Shown piece by piece: positions 1 through 7,960 of a stretch of DNA of 64,000 nt. Under the pieces are notes generated by a model. The model was not told where the DNA came from and ran no database searches. It worked only from the letters and a program-made list of their open reading frames with translations. Location of the stretch: NCBI GenBank assembly GCA_018435605.1, contig JAHDNF010000005.1:1-64000 (forward strand), in the 5' to 3' direction. This DNA is from a bacterium. GTDB lineage: Bacteria; Auribacterota; Auribacteria; Auribacterales; Auribacteraceae. How positions within the stretch are numbered: position 1 is the stretch's first letter; each line of letters opens with the position of its first letter. The position numbers and the translations under genes are program-made.

Positions 1-1
1 C

Positions 2-247
2 AGCCCCGCTACGGCGTCAACCACACCGGATGACGACCCTGTAGCACAGGCTATGGCGTCTATGCAGAAAGATTCGCCTAAATCCGCTCCAAGCGTCAGC
101 CCCGCTACGGCGTCAACCACACCGGATGACGACCCTGTAGCGCAGGCCATGGCGTCTATGCAGAAAGATTCGCCTAAACCCGCTCCAAGCGTCAGTCCCG
201 CTACGGCGTCAACCACACCGGATGACGACCCTGTAGCGCAGGCTATG
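2..247. repeat. 96-bp in-frame tandem repeat (2.5 copies visible)
   Basis: Copies begin at 2, 98 and 194; the third stops at about 247. The unit is 96 bp (32 codons), so copy number can change without breaking the frame. Differences between copies are single bases, for example the tcc/ccc codon giving Ser or Pro near 82-84 and 178-180. More copies may lie left of the window. Confidence 0.95.
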
Positions 248-628
248 CAGGAACTTGACGATCCAACTATCCCAGATGATTCGGAAAGCAGTTTTGACAA
301 TAATCCAATAGATAATGAAGAACCGGCGGACGAAGCGACTGGGCATGACCAATCATCTCCAGAACCTAAAGCGTCAGACGTATTAACGCCATTCGAATAT
401 ATTCCGGAACCGGAAACATCATCCACCGACAATCCGACATCCGGATTGTCAACAGGAGATCAGGGCAGTATGAAAACGCATATTAACGACAGGGAACTGC
501 AACCGTTCTTGTTGCATGTGATCGAAGAGCTGGCTCAGACAAAGATCGAACTTGCAAAAATGCAGGTAGCCCTTGAAGTGGAAAAACTTAAGAATCAGGC
601 AAACCAGTTTTTCGAAGAAAACCGGTAA
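2..628 (+). CDS. Acidic low-complexity repeat protein, C-terminal part (5' end outside window)
   Basis: The frame is open from base 2, so the gene starts left of the window. The visible part has a Pro/Ala/Ser/Thr/Asp-rich repeat region carrying DDDPVAQAM once per 32-residue unit. An acidic disordered stretch rich in Asp, Glu, Pro and Ser follows. The last 50 residues or so look like an amphipathic coiled coil (ELAQTKIELAKMQVALEVE). No catalytic motif is seen. The make-up suggests a structural, linker or surface protein that oligomerises through its tail. It converges on the lemA-like gene with only four bases between the two stops. I do not recognise a family. Confidence 0.75.
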   Translation, partial: SPATASTTPDDDPVAQAMASMQKDSPKSAPSVSPATASTTPDDDPVAQAMASMQKDSPKPAPSVSPATASTTPDDDPVAQAMQELDDPTIPDDSESSFDNNPIDNEEPADEATGHDQSSPEPKASDVLTPFEYIPEPETSSTDNPTSGLSTGDQGSMKTHINDRELQPFLLHVIEELAQTKIELAKMQVALEVEKLKNQANQFFEENR

Positions 629-632
629 CCGG

Positions 633-1199
633 TTAAAACGATACTTTTGGTGTTTGTTTAGCGCCTTCATCAATTTCAAAATACGGCAGGCGTTCAGCGC
701 CTACCCAAGAAGCGTAGAACCTGCCGGGGATACGCCTGATATATGCGTTGAACTCTTTGACAGCCTCGTTGTAACGACGCCGTTCGACCGCGATACGGTT
801 TTCAGTTCCTGCAAGTTCGTCCTGCAGTTTTAGAAAATTTTCATTTGCCTTGAGTTGCGGATACTGTTCGACAACCACCATAAGTCTGCTCAACGCGCCT
901 GTCAACGACTGGTTGGCTTCTATTTTTTCAGGTATGGAACCGGCCTGCGCCACTTTTGAACGCGCATTGGTCACCTCTACAAAAACCTCTTTTTCGTGAG
1001 ATGCGTACCCTTTGACTGTTTCGACCAGATTGGGTATAAGATCAAACCTGCGTTGAAGCACGTTTTCGACCTGCGCCCATGAAGATTTGACTGTTTCCTC
1101 AAATGTTATTACTTTGTTTATGCCCCCTACTACAGTTACCGCCGCAATCACAATCACCGCGACAAGCGCTATAATAAAAATTTTAATGTTTTGACTCAT
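633..1199 (-). CDS. lemA: LemA family protein
   Basis: 188 residues, the usual LemA length. An N-terminal membrane segment (about residues 5-26) is followed by long helices with the family motifs: a Trp-Ala-Gln-Val-Glu helix, RRFDLIPNLVETVKGYA, and a late ENRIAVERRRYNEAVKEFN segment. LemA proteins are membrane-anchored helical bundles of unclear biochemical function, often encoded next to TPM/YgcG-type proteins, as here. The ATG has a good ribosome site (GGGAG). It is the last gene of the Rsb-Mla operon, 29 bases after the TPM gene. Confidence 0.93.
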   Translation of the reverse strand: MSQNIKIFIIALVAVIVIAAVTVVGGINKVITFEETVKSSWAQVENVLQRRFDLIPNLVETVKGYASHEKEVFVEVTNARSKVAQAGSIPEKIEANQSLTGALSRLMVVVEQYPQLKANENFLKLQDELAGTENRIAVERRRYNEAVKEFNAYIRRIPGRFYASWVGAERLPYFEIDEGAKQTPKVSF

Positions 1200-1228
1200 A
1201 TATTTGCTCCCTATGAATGGTTATAAAA

Positions 1229-1999
1229 TTACCATGACCTCGACGCCCCGCCTCCGCCGCTCGATCCGCCTCCAAACCCGCCGAATCCGCCGCCGAACCC
1301 GCTACCGCCGAACCCGCCTCGTTGTCCGTGCGACCAGTATCCGCTACGCATCATGCTTCCGAACAAAAAGTAATGTAATAATCCGAACCGGCTGGAAAGT
1401 ACTATCATCATGAAAAACAGGAAAAATATTGTTTTTATCAGCCACGCAAAGAATCCTTCGCCGGCATTGGGATCTTTGATTGTGGAAACTTTTGGAAATT
1501 CGCTGATCGTTACGTCGTTTGCTTGAGCGATTTGGTTGATAATAGCCACAGTACCGGCGTAAATGCCCTGACTGTACCATTCGCCTTTAAAAAAGGGCAC
1601 CATTTTATCGAGAATAACCCCGCAAATGCCGTCAGTCAATACATCTTCCAGTCCGTAACCAACTTCAATCCGCGCCTGCCTCTGTTTGATAGCCACAAGC
1701 AAAAGCACACCGTTGTCTTTGCCTGCCTGACCGATTTTCCATGTGTTAAACGTGCGCTCAGCGAAATCCTCGATAGTGTCGTCTTCAAGGTCGTTCATAG
1801 TGAGCACAGCCACTTCCGCTCCGGTTTTTTGTTTCAATACGGAAATAAAACGGGCAAGTTTTTGATGGTGTTCCGCTTCCATAATTCCGGCATAATCGGT
1901 TATATAACTTTGATATCTTGGTATTGGAACCGCCTGCGCAACAGACGCAAACATCAATGAAACCGCCAAAACGCATGCCGCGGATAAAAATCTTATCAT
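1229..1999 (-). CDS. TPM-domain (YgcG/Psb32-type) membrane protein
   Basis: 256 residues: signal peptide (1-23), TPM domain (about 30-155, with the typical SYITDYAGIM start and a YGLEDVLTDG segment), a transmembrane stretch (about 188-208) and a Gly-rich tail of GGFGG-type units ending in Arg-Ser-Trp. This is the architecture of the YgcG-like proteins commonly paired with LemA. The biochemical role of bacterial family members is not settled. The start overlaps the stop of the upstream gene in an ATGA, which indicates translational coupling. Confidence 0.9.
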   Translation of the reverse strand: MIRFLSAACVLAVSLMFASVAQAVPIPRYQSYITDYAGIMEAEHHQKLARFISVLKQKTGAEVAVLTMNDLEDDTIEDFAERTFNTWKIGQAGKDNGVLLLVAIKQRQARIEVGYGLEDVLTDGICGVILDKMVPFFKGEWYSQGIYAGTVAIINQIAQANDVTISEFPKVSTIKDPNAGEGFFAWLIKTIFFLFFMMIVLSSRFGLLHYFLFGSMMRSGYWSHGQRGGFGGSGFGGGFGGFGGGSSGGGGASRSW

Positions 2000-2760
2000 G
2001 AATGCCCCTCAACTTTCATCTGATCGACCCTATTTGCGAGAACCTCAAGTTGTAGAAGGTATTCCGCAAAAATGTCGTCGCATTCCCGCCACACAACTTT
2101 GTCGAGCTTTTTCTTGTCTTTGAGAAGATCCGAAAACACCTGCCCGTCAAAACTGTACGTATTATTGACCTTTAGAATGACCTCCTCGTTCAATTCCGGT
2201 ACAGGCACACCGGCCAGACGCAGTAAACTTCTGAAAATTGCGAAGGTGCTGTTGAACGAGGTTATGAGCGCCGATTTGATCGCTTTTTTATCGTTGCCGT
2301 GTTCGAGATACATTTGCCTGAGGCGCACAAGCTGGCTTTTGAGTTGTTGCTCGCACTGTATACGCAGGTTCTCTTTCGGTATATCTAGTTGCGAGAATAT
2401 TTTCTGACCGTACACTGTGCGATGATTTTCCTTGATTTCGAGAAATTCCATGGGAAACGTGTCGAGAGATGAACGTATATTGTCGAGCGTAAGAAACAGC
2501 GGCGCGACAATATTGTTTTTCTTGGCTTGTTTGATCACGCGCAAACTGTTGTTCATAGTTTCCATTTTCAGCTCGTTGAACACGCATACAATATTTATGT
2601 TAGATATTTTCGGCACGAAATTCGACGTTACCGCGCTTCCGTACACCGCTACTGAGATCAGGTTTTTGCTGTGCAGAATGATCAACGACTCGCAAAATGA
2701 CGTAATCGCTCCGGCATGTTCCGGCGGTATTTCATTTTTATTGATATCGACTTTATCCAT
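1996..2760 (-). CDS. Nucleotidyltransferase-like protein with altered catalytic motif
   Basis: 254 residues. Residues 37-60 or so look like a minimal nucleotidyltransferase fold: a hydrophobic strand, then YGSAVTSNF (the G-S of pol-beta-type enzymes), then ISNINIVCVF where active enzymes have an Asp-x-Asp pair. Both expected Asp positions read Asn here, so transferase activity is doubtful. The rest is predicted helical. The start overlaps the MlaD stop by one base (TAATG) and its own stop overlaps the TPM start. It is therefore embedded in the Mla operon and may act as a regulatory or scaffold subunit; this last point is inference. Confidence 0.7.
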   Translation of the reverse strand: MDKVDINKNEIPPEHAGAITSFCESLIILHSKNLISVAVYGSAVTSNFVPKISNINIVCVFNELKMETMNNSLRVIKQAKKNNIVAPLFLTLDNIRSSLDTFPMEFLEIKENHRTVYGQKIFSQLDIPKENLRIQCEQQLKSQLVRLRQMYLEHGNDKKAIKSALITSFNSTFAIFRSLLRLAGVPVPELNEEVILKVNNTYSFDGQVFSDLLKDKKKLDKVVWRECDDIFAEYLLQLEVLANRVDQMKVEGHS

Positions 2761-3839
2761 TACAACCCTCTTTCGGTGATCAGGCCTTTATCCGGTTGAG
2801 GCCTGAGCTGGTCTCGTTGGTCTTTCTCCTTGCCTCGGAACAACAGTTTCCACGGATTCATTTTGATATCCTGAGTAAACAGTTTCGCGTTTTGCGTGGT
2901 CATGCGCAAATTGGTTATAATGGCGCTGATTTCTTCCTTGTTGTCAGCCAGAAAAACGCTTATTCCGGTCAGGAGGGTATCGAATTTATCCAGTGTTTCA
3001 AAAAGATCGGTATTTAATTTTTGAGCGACTTCATCCAAAGATGTTATCATAGAGTTGATTTTGTCGCGGTTTTCGTCAAGTATAGAGTCAACTCTTTCTA
3101 CGGTACCGTTTATTTTGGTGAAGAAAACCTTCGCGTCGCCGAGGGTTTCGTTGGCGGAGTCGATCATTGTAATCGATTTAGCGGTAGCGGTTTTCAGGTT
3201 GTTCATAGTATCGACTACGGATTTATCTTCTTTGATAGAGGCGACTATCTCTTTTATGTCTGTGGCGGCGTAAGTAATTTCTTCGGTAAGGTTTCCGATG
3301 TTTTCTACAGCTCTGTGTATTTTCGGGCCGAGTTTATCCAGTTCCATAGCCTTAACTATTTGCGACAGTTCCTGCATGGTAGTAAACATATCGTCCGGCG
3401 GCCTGTTTCCGTGGTGTACCTGTTCCAGTGAAAGCAGGCGTCCGGTCGACGGTCCGGGAATTATTTCCACATGCGGATATCCTGCCAAGCCTTTGGAGGC
3501 TATACGGAACTGCGTGCCTTCCGTAATGCGGATCAATTCGTTGATCTCAAGGTTGACTTCGATCAGAAATTGTTCTTCGCCGGTAACAGGGTTTTGAGCG
3601 GTTACTATATGTATGTTCTTGACTCTGCCTACATCAAGCCCCTTGTACTTTTCGACGCCCGCAAACCATACCGGCGCGTTTTCTCGCAGTCCGGCTATAG
3701 TATCGAAACGAACCTTGATTGTGTATGGTTTAAGAACACCTCCCGGCGGTTTGATTGTAAATACCAGCACAATCAGCAGGCAAATTGCTACCACGATAAA
3801 AAGACCCGGAACTATTTCTTTACGGAATACATCGGCCAC
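2760..3839 (-). CDS. mlaD: MCE-domain substrate-binding protein of Mla-type lipid ABC transporter
   Basis: About 359 residues: a single N-terminal transmembrane segment (about 8-30), an MCE domain (about 38-125, including a GLRENAPVWFAGVEKYKGL segment and a GLAGYPHVEIIPG strand) and a long helical tail that may form the tunnel or coiled coil seen in MCE proteins. MCE proteins anchor in the inner membrane and bind phospholipids moved between membranes. I chose the GTG at 3839, ten bases after AAAGGAG, over the TTG at 3848, which lies almost on top of that site. The tail of about 230 residues is longer than in E. coli MlaD. Confidence 0.9.
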   Translation of the reverse strand: MADVFRKEIVPGLFIVVAICLLIVLVFTIKPPGGVLKPYTIKVRFDTIAGLRENAPVWFAGVEKYKGLDVGRVKNIHIVTAQNPVTGEEQFLIEVNLEINELIRITEGTQFRIASKGLAGYPHVEIIPGPSTGRLLSLEQVHHGNRPPDDMFTTMQELSQIVKAMELDKLGPKIHRAVENIGNLTEEITYAATDIKEIVASIKEDKSVVDTMNNLKTATAKSITMIDSANETLGDAKVFFTKINGTVERVDSILDENRDKINSMITSLDEVAQKLNTDLFETLDKFDTLLTGISVFLADNKEEISAIITNLRMTTQNAKLFTQDIKMNPWKLLFRGKEKDQRDQLRPQPDKGLITERGL

Positions 3840-3869
3840 TGTCGGCAAACTCCTTTATTTATGAGTCAG

Positions 3870-4670
3870 TTAATCCTCGTCAAACGAGGTCAATCGGGAT
3901 AAATAGTCGTCCTTAGACCTGCGCAATGGTTCCGGCCCGTCGGGCGCTCCGTTGATGAACTGGTTGACGTAAGGATGTTTTGAATTACGTATATATTCGG
4001 GCGTACCGATATCTACCACTTTCCCTTTATACAATACCGCTATGCGGTCGGCAATCCGGAAAGCGCTTTTCATTTCATGAGTCACCACAATGGATGTGAT
4101 TCCGAGTTTTTTTGTCAAGTCCATTATCAATTTGTCCACGACAGCCGTGGTAATAGGGTCAAGCCCAGCGCCCGGCTCGTCGTAAAATACCAGTTCAGGG
4201 TCCATGGCTATCGCCCGCGCCAGTCCGACCCGTTTTTTCATGCCGCCGCTAAGTTGAGACGGCATCAGGTTTTCGAATCCGGTCAATCCGACCAGTTCGA
4301 GTTTCATCTTGACTATAATGCTTATTATTTTGCGGTCCAGCTTGGTATGTTCTACCAGCGGCAACGCCACATTTTCTCCGACGGTCAGCGAATTGAGTAG
4401 CGCTCCGCTTTGAAACAACATGCCGAACCGTTTACGCACTTCAACCAGCCGGGCTTCATTCATGACTGTTATGTCCTGCCCTTTTATCAGTATCTGGCCT
4501 GAATCTGGCCGGGCAAGTGAAATTATATGACGCAAAAGAGTGCTTTTTCCGCATCCGCTACCGCCCATTATGACCATGGTTTCGCCCTGTTTGATCGACA
4601 AATTGATGTCGTCAAGCACCCTGCGGTTGTCATAGGTTTTTATAAGGTTTTTTATTTCTATCATATTCAT
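3870..4670 (-). CDS. mlaF: Mla-type ABC transporter ATP-binding protein
   Basis: 266 residues. Walker A GGSGCGKST at 36-44, Q-loop around FQSGA (86-90), ABC signature LSGGMKKR at 140-147, Walker B VFYDEP at 161-166, and the H-loop in VTHEMKSA. The SGALLNSLTVGENV segment and MKKR after the signature are characteristic of MlaF-type ATPases. It would power lipid transfer with the MlaE-like permease encoded just upstream and the MCE protein just downstream. Confidence 0.95.
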   Translation of the reverse strand: MNMIEIKNLIKTYDNRRVLDDINLSIKQGETMVIMGGSGCGKSTLLRHIISLARPDSGQILIKGQDITVMNEARLVEVRKRFGMLFQSGALLNSLTVGENVALPLVEHTKLDRKIISIIVKMKLELVGLTGFENLMPSQLSGGMKKRVGLARAIAMDPELVFYDEPGAGLDPITTAVVDKLIMDLTKKLGITSIVVTHEMKSAFRIADRIAVLYKGKVVDIGTPEYIRNSKHPYVNQFINGAPDGPEPLRRSKDDYLSRLTSFDED

Positions 4671-4690
4671 TGTATAGCCGCAACGATTGA

Positions 4691-5512
4691 TTATACGATT
4701 ACATAAGTAAACAGCGCGGTAAAAAAACTGTCCGCCGCTATAACGAAAATCAGAGAATTCACTACCGATTTCGTGGTTCCCTGTCCAACTCCTTCGGCTC
4801 CGCCGCTGACTATCAGTCCCTGATAACAGCCGATCATAGATATTATCACGGCAAACGACACGCTTTTTATCAGTCCCGTGAACACATCTTTAAGTTTAAG
4901 CGCCTCTATTGTAAGGTCTTTGTAATAGGCGAACGACATGTCCAGTTTCATCGCGCTTATCAGGTATCCGCCGATGATGCCCAGATAATCGGATAAAATC
5001 GCCAGACACGGCATCATTATCAGCAGAGCTATAAAACGGGGCAGTACCAGATACCTGACCGGATTTATACCCATGGTGTCCAGCGCGTCTATCTCTTCGG
5101 ATACAGTCATGGTTCCCAGTTCCGCGGATATGGACGCTCCCACTCGGCCTGCCACAACAATGGCGGTTATCAGCGGGCCTAGTTCACGGGTGAACCCTAC
5201 ACCTACCAGTCCGGCTACCCAGACTTCTGCTCCGAAGTCCGCGAGGGTATAAGTAGTAAGCATAGCCAGCGTCATTCCCAAAAAAAGGGATGTAACTGCC
5301 ACAATCGGGATTGACTGCACGCCCATTAAAAACATCTGCTCGAAAATATGCCTGCGTTTGAAAATTTTACCCGGTTTTACCAATCCGATAGACATTAGTT
5401 TAATCACCTGCCAGTTCAATAAAGCGAAACTGGTAACATGATACAGGGTAGAATTTACTACTTCGGACAATTTCTTTATTGCAGATCCGAAGGAATTATT
5501 TTGCCATGTCAT
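4691..5512 (-). CDS. mlaE: MlaE-type permease of lipid ABC transporter
   Basis: About 273 residues with five or so transmembrane segments. Family signatures include GFTRELGPLITAIVVAGR, SAELGTMTVSEEIDALDTM and the ending FFTALFTYV. The first helix region is amphipathic, as in MlaE proteins. I place the start at the ATG at 5512, preceded by AGAGGA. It lies inside the last codons of the STAS gene (17-base overlap), so the two are translationally coupled. A longer frame exists upstream but has a poorer site. Confidence 0.95.
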   Translation of the reverse strand: MTWQNNSFGSAIKKLSEVVNSTLYHVTSFALLNWQVIKLMSIGLVKPGKIFKRRHIFEQMFLMGVQSIPIVAVTSLFLGMTLAMLTTYTLADFGAEVWVAGLVGVGFTRELGPLITAIVVAGRVGASISAELGTMTVSEEIDALDTMGINPVRYLVLPRFIALLIMMPCLAILSDYLGIIGGYLISAMKLDMSFAYYKDLTIEALKLKDVFTGLIKSVSFAVIISMIGCYQGLIVSGGAEGVGQGTTKSVVNSLIFVIAADSFFTALFTYVIV

Positions 5513-5834
5513 CAAGCGCTTCCTCTGCGGTATTATATATATTGAACACGTCGTCAAGCCGCGCCACTTCGAAAATGTCCATTATCGATTGATTGAGGCA
5601 ACACAACATCATTCGGCCTTTTTGTCGGTTCATCTTCTGTAATCCTTCTATCAAGGTAGCCAACCCTGAACTGTCTATGTACTTGACGTTCGAAAAATCC
5701 ACGAGTATCTTTTTTGATCCTTTGTTGATTCTCGAAGTCAATTGTTGACGCAATCCGGGGGAGTTATACAGGTCTATTTCCCCTTCTATCTGAAAAATAA
5801 CTATGTCGCCCTGTTCTTTGATCTGGATATGCAT
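5496..5834 (-). CDS. STAS-domain protein (anti-sigma factor antagonist / MlaB-like)
   Basis: 112 residues, a single STAS domain. The loop VKYIDSSGLATLIEG (51-65) carries Ser55/Ser56 at the position phosphorylated in SpoIIAA/RsbV. The ATG at 5834 has a near-perfect AAGGAGG; a TTG eight codons upstream lacks one. STAS proteins of two kinds fit here: RsbV-type antagonists, expected beside RsbW and RsbU genes, and MlaB, expected beside MlaE. This gene lies exactly between the two groups and overlaps mlaE, so it could serve as a phosphorylation-controlled MlaB. Confidence 0.93.
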   Translation of the reverse strand: MHIQIKEQGDIVIFQIEGEIDLYNSPGLRQQLTSRINKGSKKILVDFSNVKYIDSSGLATLIEGLQKMNRQKGRMMLCCLNQSIMDIFEVARLDDVFNIYNTAEEALDDMAK

Positions 5835-5854
5835 TCGGCCTCCTTGCCGGCTTG

Positions 5855-6307
5855 TCAATTAGATTGCTCGCCGGTATCTTCCTTATATTTAATCATGGTC
5901 AATGTTGTTCCTTTGGGAGACGATATATCGTAGTCGACCTCGTCCATTATTTTTTTCATAAAAAACACGCCCAGCCCTCCCGGTTTTACGTCGCACAGGT
6001 TGCGCGGCTTTATGGTCTTGGGATCGACTTTCTTGCCGAAATCACAAATCTTCAACTCCAGCCGGTCGTCGAGCAAATAAATGGTTATGTCGATTCTCTT
6101 GTTAAGACATCCCATATAGCTGTGTTTTATTACATTTGTTAGCGCTTCGTCAACAGCAAGGGTTATGTCTTTGCTTATTTTTTCGCTGAAATTCATAAGC
6201 ATAGCGCATTGCAAAATCACCGACCGCACCAATTTCAGGTATTTCGGATGGCTGGCTATGGACATAAGTATTGTGTTTTCGTCATATATTGTCACAGCCT
6301 GCTCCAT
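5855..6307 (-). CDS. rsbW: RsbW/SpoIIAB-type serine kinase (anti-sigma factor family)
   Basis: 150 residues, a GHKL ATPase of the HATPase_c_2 type. The N box AVDEALTNVIKHSY is at 51-64, a G1-like KICDFGKKVDP follows, and the glycine-rich G2 segment is KPGGLGVFFMKKIMDEV. These proteins phosphorylate a STAS partner and bind either it or a target. The next gene downstream (20-base gap) is a STAS protein, and the gene upstream is a PP2C phosphatase whose end it overlaps by 26 bases. No sigma factor gene is adjacent. Confidence 0.92.
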   Translation of the reverse strand: MEQAVTIYDENTILMSIASHPKYLKLVRSVILQCAMLMNFSEKISKDITLAVDEALTNVIKHSYMGCLNKRIDITIYLLDDRLELKICDFGKKVDPKTIKPRNLCDVKPGGLGVFFMKKIMDEVDYDISSPKGTTLTMIKYKEDTGEQSN

Positions 6308-7634
6308 GGTTCATATACCCTGCGCAAACCAGCGTTATGTCGTCATGTTGATCTACGTTTTTCGAGAAAGTTTCTACAGTTTCCATTATCGACTCAACCA
6401 CCTGTGCTGGTGTAACGGCTTTTTTCCCGATCAGTTTTTTTAGACGGCCGGAACCGAACTCGTTATTATGACTGCTACGAGCTTCGGTAATGCCATCGGT
6501 ATAAAGCAAAAACATATCGCCTTCATCAAGGGGAAATTCGCGGGTTGTATATTTTATGGTCGGTAAAATTCCCAAAGGCGGTTCTTTCGCCCCTTGCATC
6601 CATTGCTGTAAAGGAGGAGTGCTACGCTGGTTGATTCGCAGTGGCGGCAGATGTCCGGCGTTAGCGTATGACACTGTTTTTTTGTTAAGATCGAACATAA
6701 ACATAGCCGCGGTTACGAACATACCGAGGGTACTTTCTTCGCATAACAGTTTATTTACCTGTGTGAAAATTTCGCCCGGGTCGGAGGTGGTCTGTGCAAA
6801 AAAACGCAGGTTGTTTATCATGGCTACCATAAATAGCGCGGCTGGAACGCCTTTACCCGACACATCGCCTATGGCCACTCCTATATGATTATCCTTTAAA
6901 AAGATAAAATCGTACAGGTCGCCGCCAACCATGCGTGCCGGCAGGTTTTTCGCGCAACATCTGAGCACACTTGACGACGGTATATTCTGAGGCAGGATAT
7001 TTTCCTGTATTTTCTGGGCGATAGCAAGTTCATCTTCAATGCGTTGTTGCCTTATTCTGTAATCCTGCACTTTGTAATTTTCTATGGCCACAGCCGCTAT
7101 ATTCGAGAACGCCCGAAACATAGGCAGATCGCGCCTTGAAAACGAGGGTTTGCGTAGGGGGTTGAGCGCCTGCAATACGCCTATGGTTTTATTTCGGACT
7201 TTAAGCGGAACGCATATAATTGAACGGGTCTTGAACCCGCTTTGTTTATCAGGCTTGCTGTAAAACCGCGGGTCTTTGTCCGTATCCGGCACCACGACGG
7301 CTTTGCCTTCTTTAGCAACCCATCCGGCTATACCCTGTCCCATTTTCAGGCGGAATTTTTGTTTGATAGATTTGCCTTTGCTACCGCGCGCCACTTGAAA
7401 AACCAGTTCGCCGGTTTGTTCGTCGATGAGCATAAGCGAGCTTGTTTGCGCGTGCATGACCTTCTCTGCAGTCCTCATGATGATATTCAGGAGTTTATCC
7501 AGATTGTTGCAGGCGGAATTGATGACGCTGTTTATACGGATAAGATTTTTATAGTTGTCCAGCCGTTCTTGCTGGAGTTCGCATTGTCGCCGTAACCGGC
7601 GGTTTTGTTTTTGCAAATCTTTTGTTTCTTGCAT
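6282..7634 (-). CDS. rsbU: GAF-sensor PP2C phosphatase (RsbU/SpoIIE type)
   Basis: 450 residues: an N-terminal coiled coil (1-35), a GAF domain (about 40-190), a linker with EDELAIAQKIQENILP, and a SpoIIE-type PP2C phosphatase domain (about 225-440). Metal-binding motifs include MVGGDLYDF, IGDVSGKGVPAALFM and LLYTDGITEA. It should dephosphorylate the STAS protein in response to a ligand or redox signal sensed by the GAF domain. It is the first gene of the operon and has a candidate TTGACA-type promoter upstream. Confidence 0.93.
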   Translation of the reverse strand: MQETKDLQKQNRRLRRQCELQQERLDNYKNLIRINSVINSACNNLDKLLNIIMRTAEKVMHAQTSSLMLIDEQTGELVFQVARGSKGKSIKQKFRLKMGQGIAGWVAKEGKAVVVPDTDKDPRFYSKPDKQSGFKTRSIICVPLKVRNKTIGVLQALNPLRKPSFSRRDLPMFRAFSNIAAVAIENYKVQDYRIRQQRIEDELAIAQKIQENILPQNIPSSSVLRCCAKNLPARMVGGDLYDFIFLKDNHIGVAIGDVSGKGVPAALFMVAMINNLRFFAQTTSDPGEIFTQVNKLLCEESTLGMFVTAAMFMFDLNKKTVSYANAGHLPPLRINQRSTPPLQQWMQGAKEPPLGILPTIKYTTREFPLDEGDMFLLYTDGITEARSSHNNEFGSGRLKKLIGKKAVTPAQVVESIMETVETFSKNVDQHDDITLVCAGYMNHGAGCDNI

Positions 7635-7690
7635 AAAGGTATCGGGGTTCCGTGTGGATCGGATAAAGTAAAAATCGTCTGTAAATTCAT

Positions 7691-7719
7691 ACTGTATATA
7701 ATAAGCAGGGGGATGTCAA
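7691..7719 (-). promoter_or_regulatory. Candidate sigma-70-type promoter of the Rsb-Mla operon
   Basis: On the minus strand a perfect TTGACA (7719-7714) is followed after 15-17 bases by TATACA/TACAGT. It lies about 60-85 bases upstream of the phosphatase gene start. The -10 match is imperfect. Confidence 0.45.
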
Positions 7720-7744
7720 TTGCTTTTCTACCTGTTACGGTGTG

Positions 7745-7960
7745 TCAATCCATATAACCGAGACCCTGAAGTTTGCGTTTTATATCCGCAGTGCGGTCTT
7801 CGGGTATCTCAGATGTGGTTTCCTTTGCGAGTATGGTTTCGGTTTCTCTCTCAAGGATTCCGGCTATGAATTCGTCAACCGAACAGCAACCCATAAGTTT
7901 GGCGGCTTTTGTGCATTTGTCCATCAATTCTTTATTCAGTTTTACTTTCGGTTTGAACAT
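7745..7960 (-). CDS. Small conserved-looking protein, possibly ribbon-helix-helix type
   Basis: 71 residues, hydrophilic. The start PKVKLNKELMDKCTKAAKLM followed by a Cys-Cys-Ser-Val-Asp-Glu-Phe segment resembles short basic strand plus two-helix proteins of the ribbon-helix-helix kind. The second half is acidic and ends in KRKLQGLGYMD. Its start lies 29 bases inside the 3' end of the upstream phosphodiesterase gene, so the two are probably co-translated. I cannot assign a function; DNA binding is only a guess from the first 45 residues. Confidence 0.6.
   Translation of the reverse strand: MFKPKVKLNKELMDKCTKAAKLMGCCSVDEFIAGILERETETILAKETTSEIPEDRTADIKRKLQGLGYMD

Noticed and set aside
1-247. 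CRISPR array
   Set aside because: The 96-bp units are contiguous, in frame and without unique spacers; they are a coding tandem repeat. No other spaced repeat array was seen in the window.
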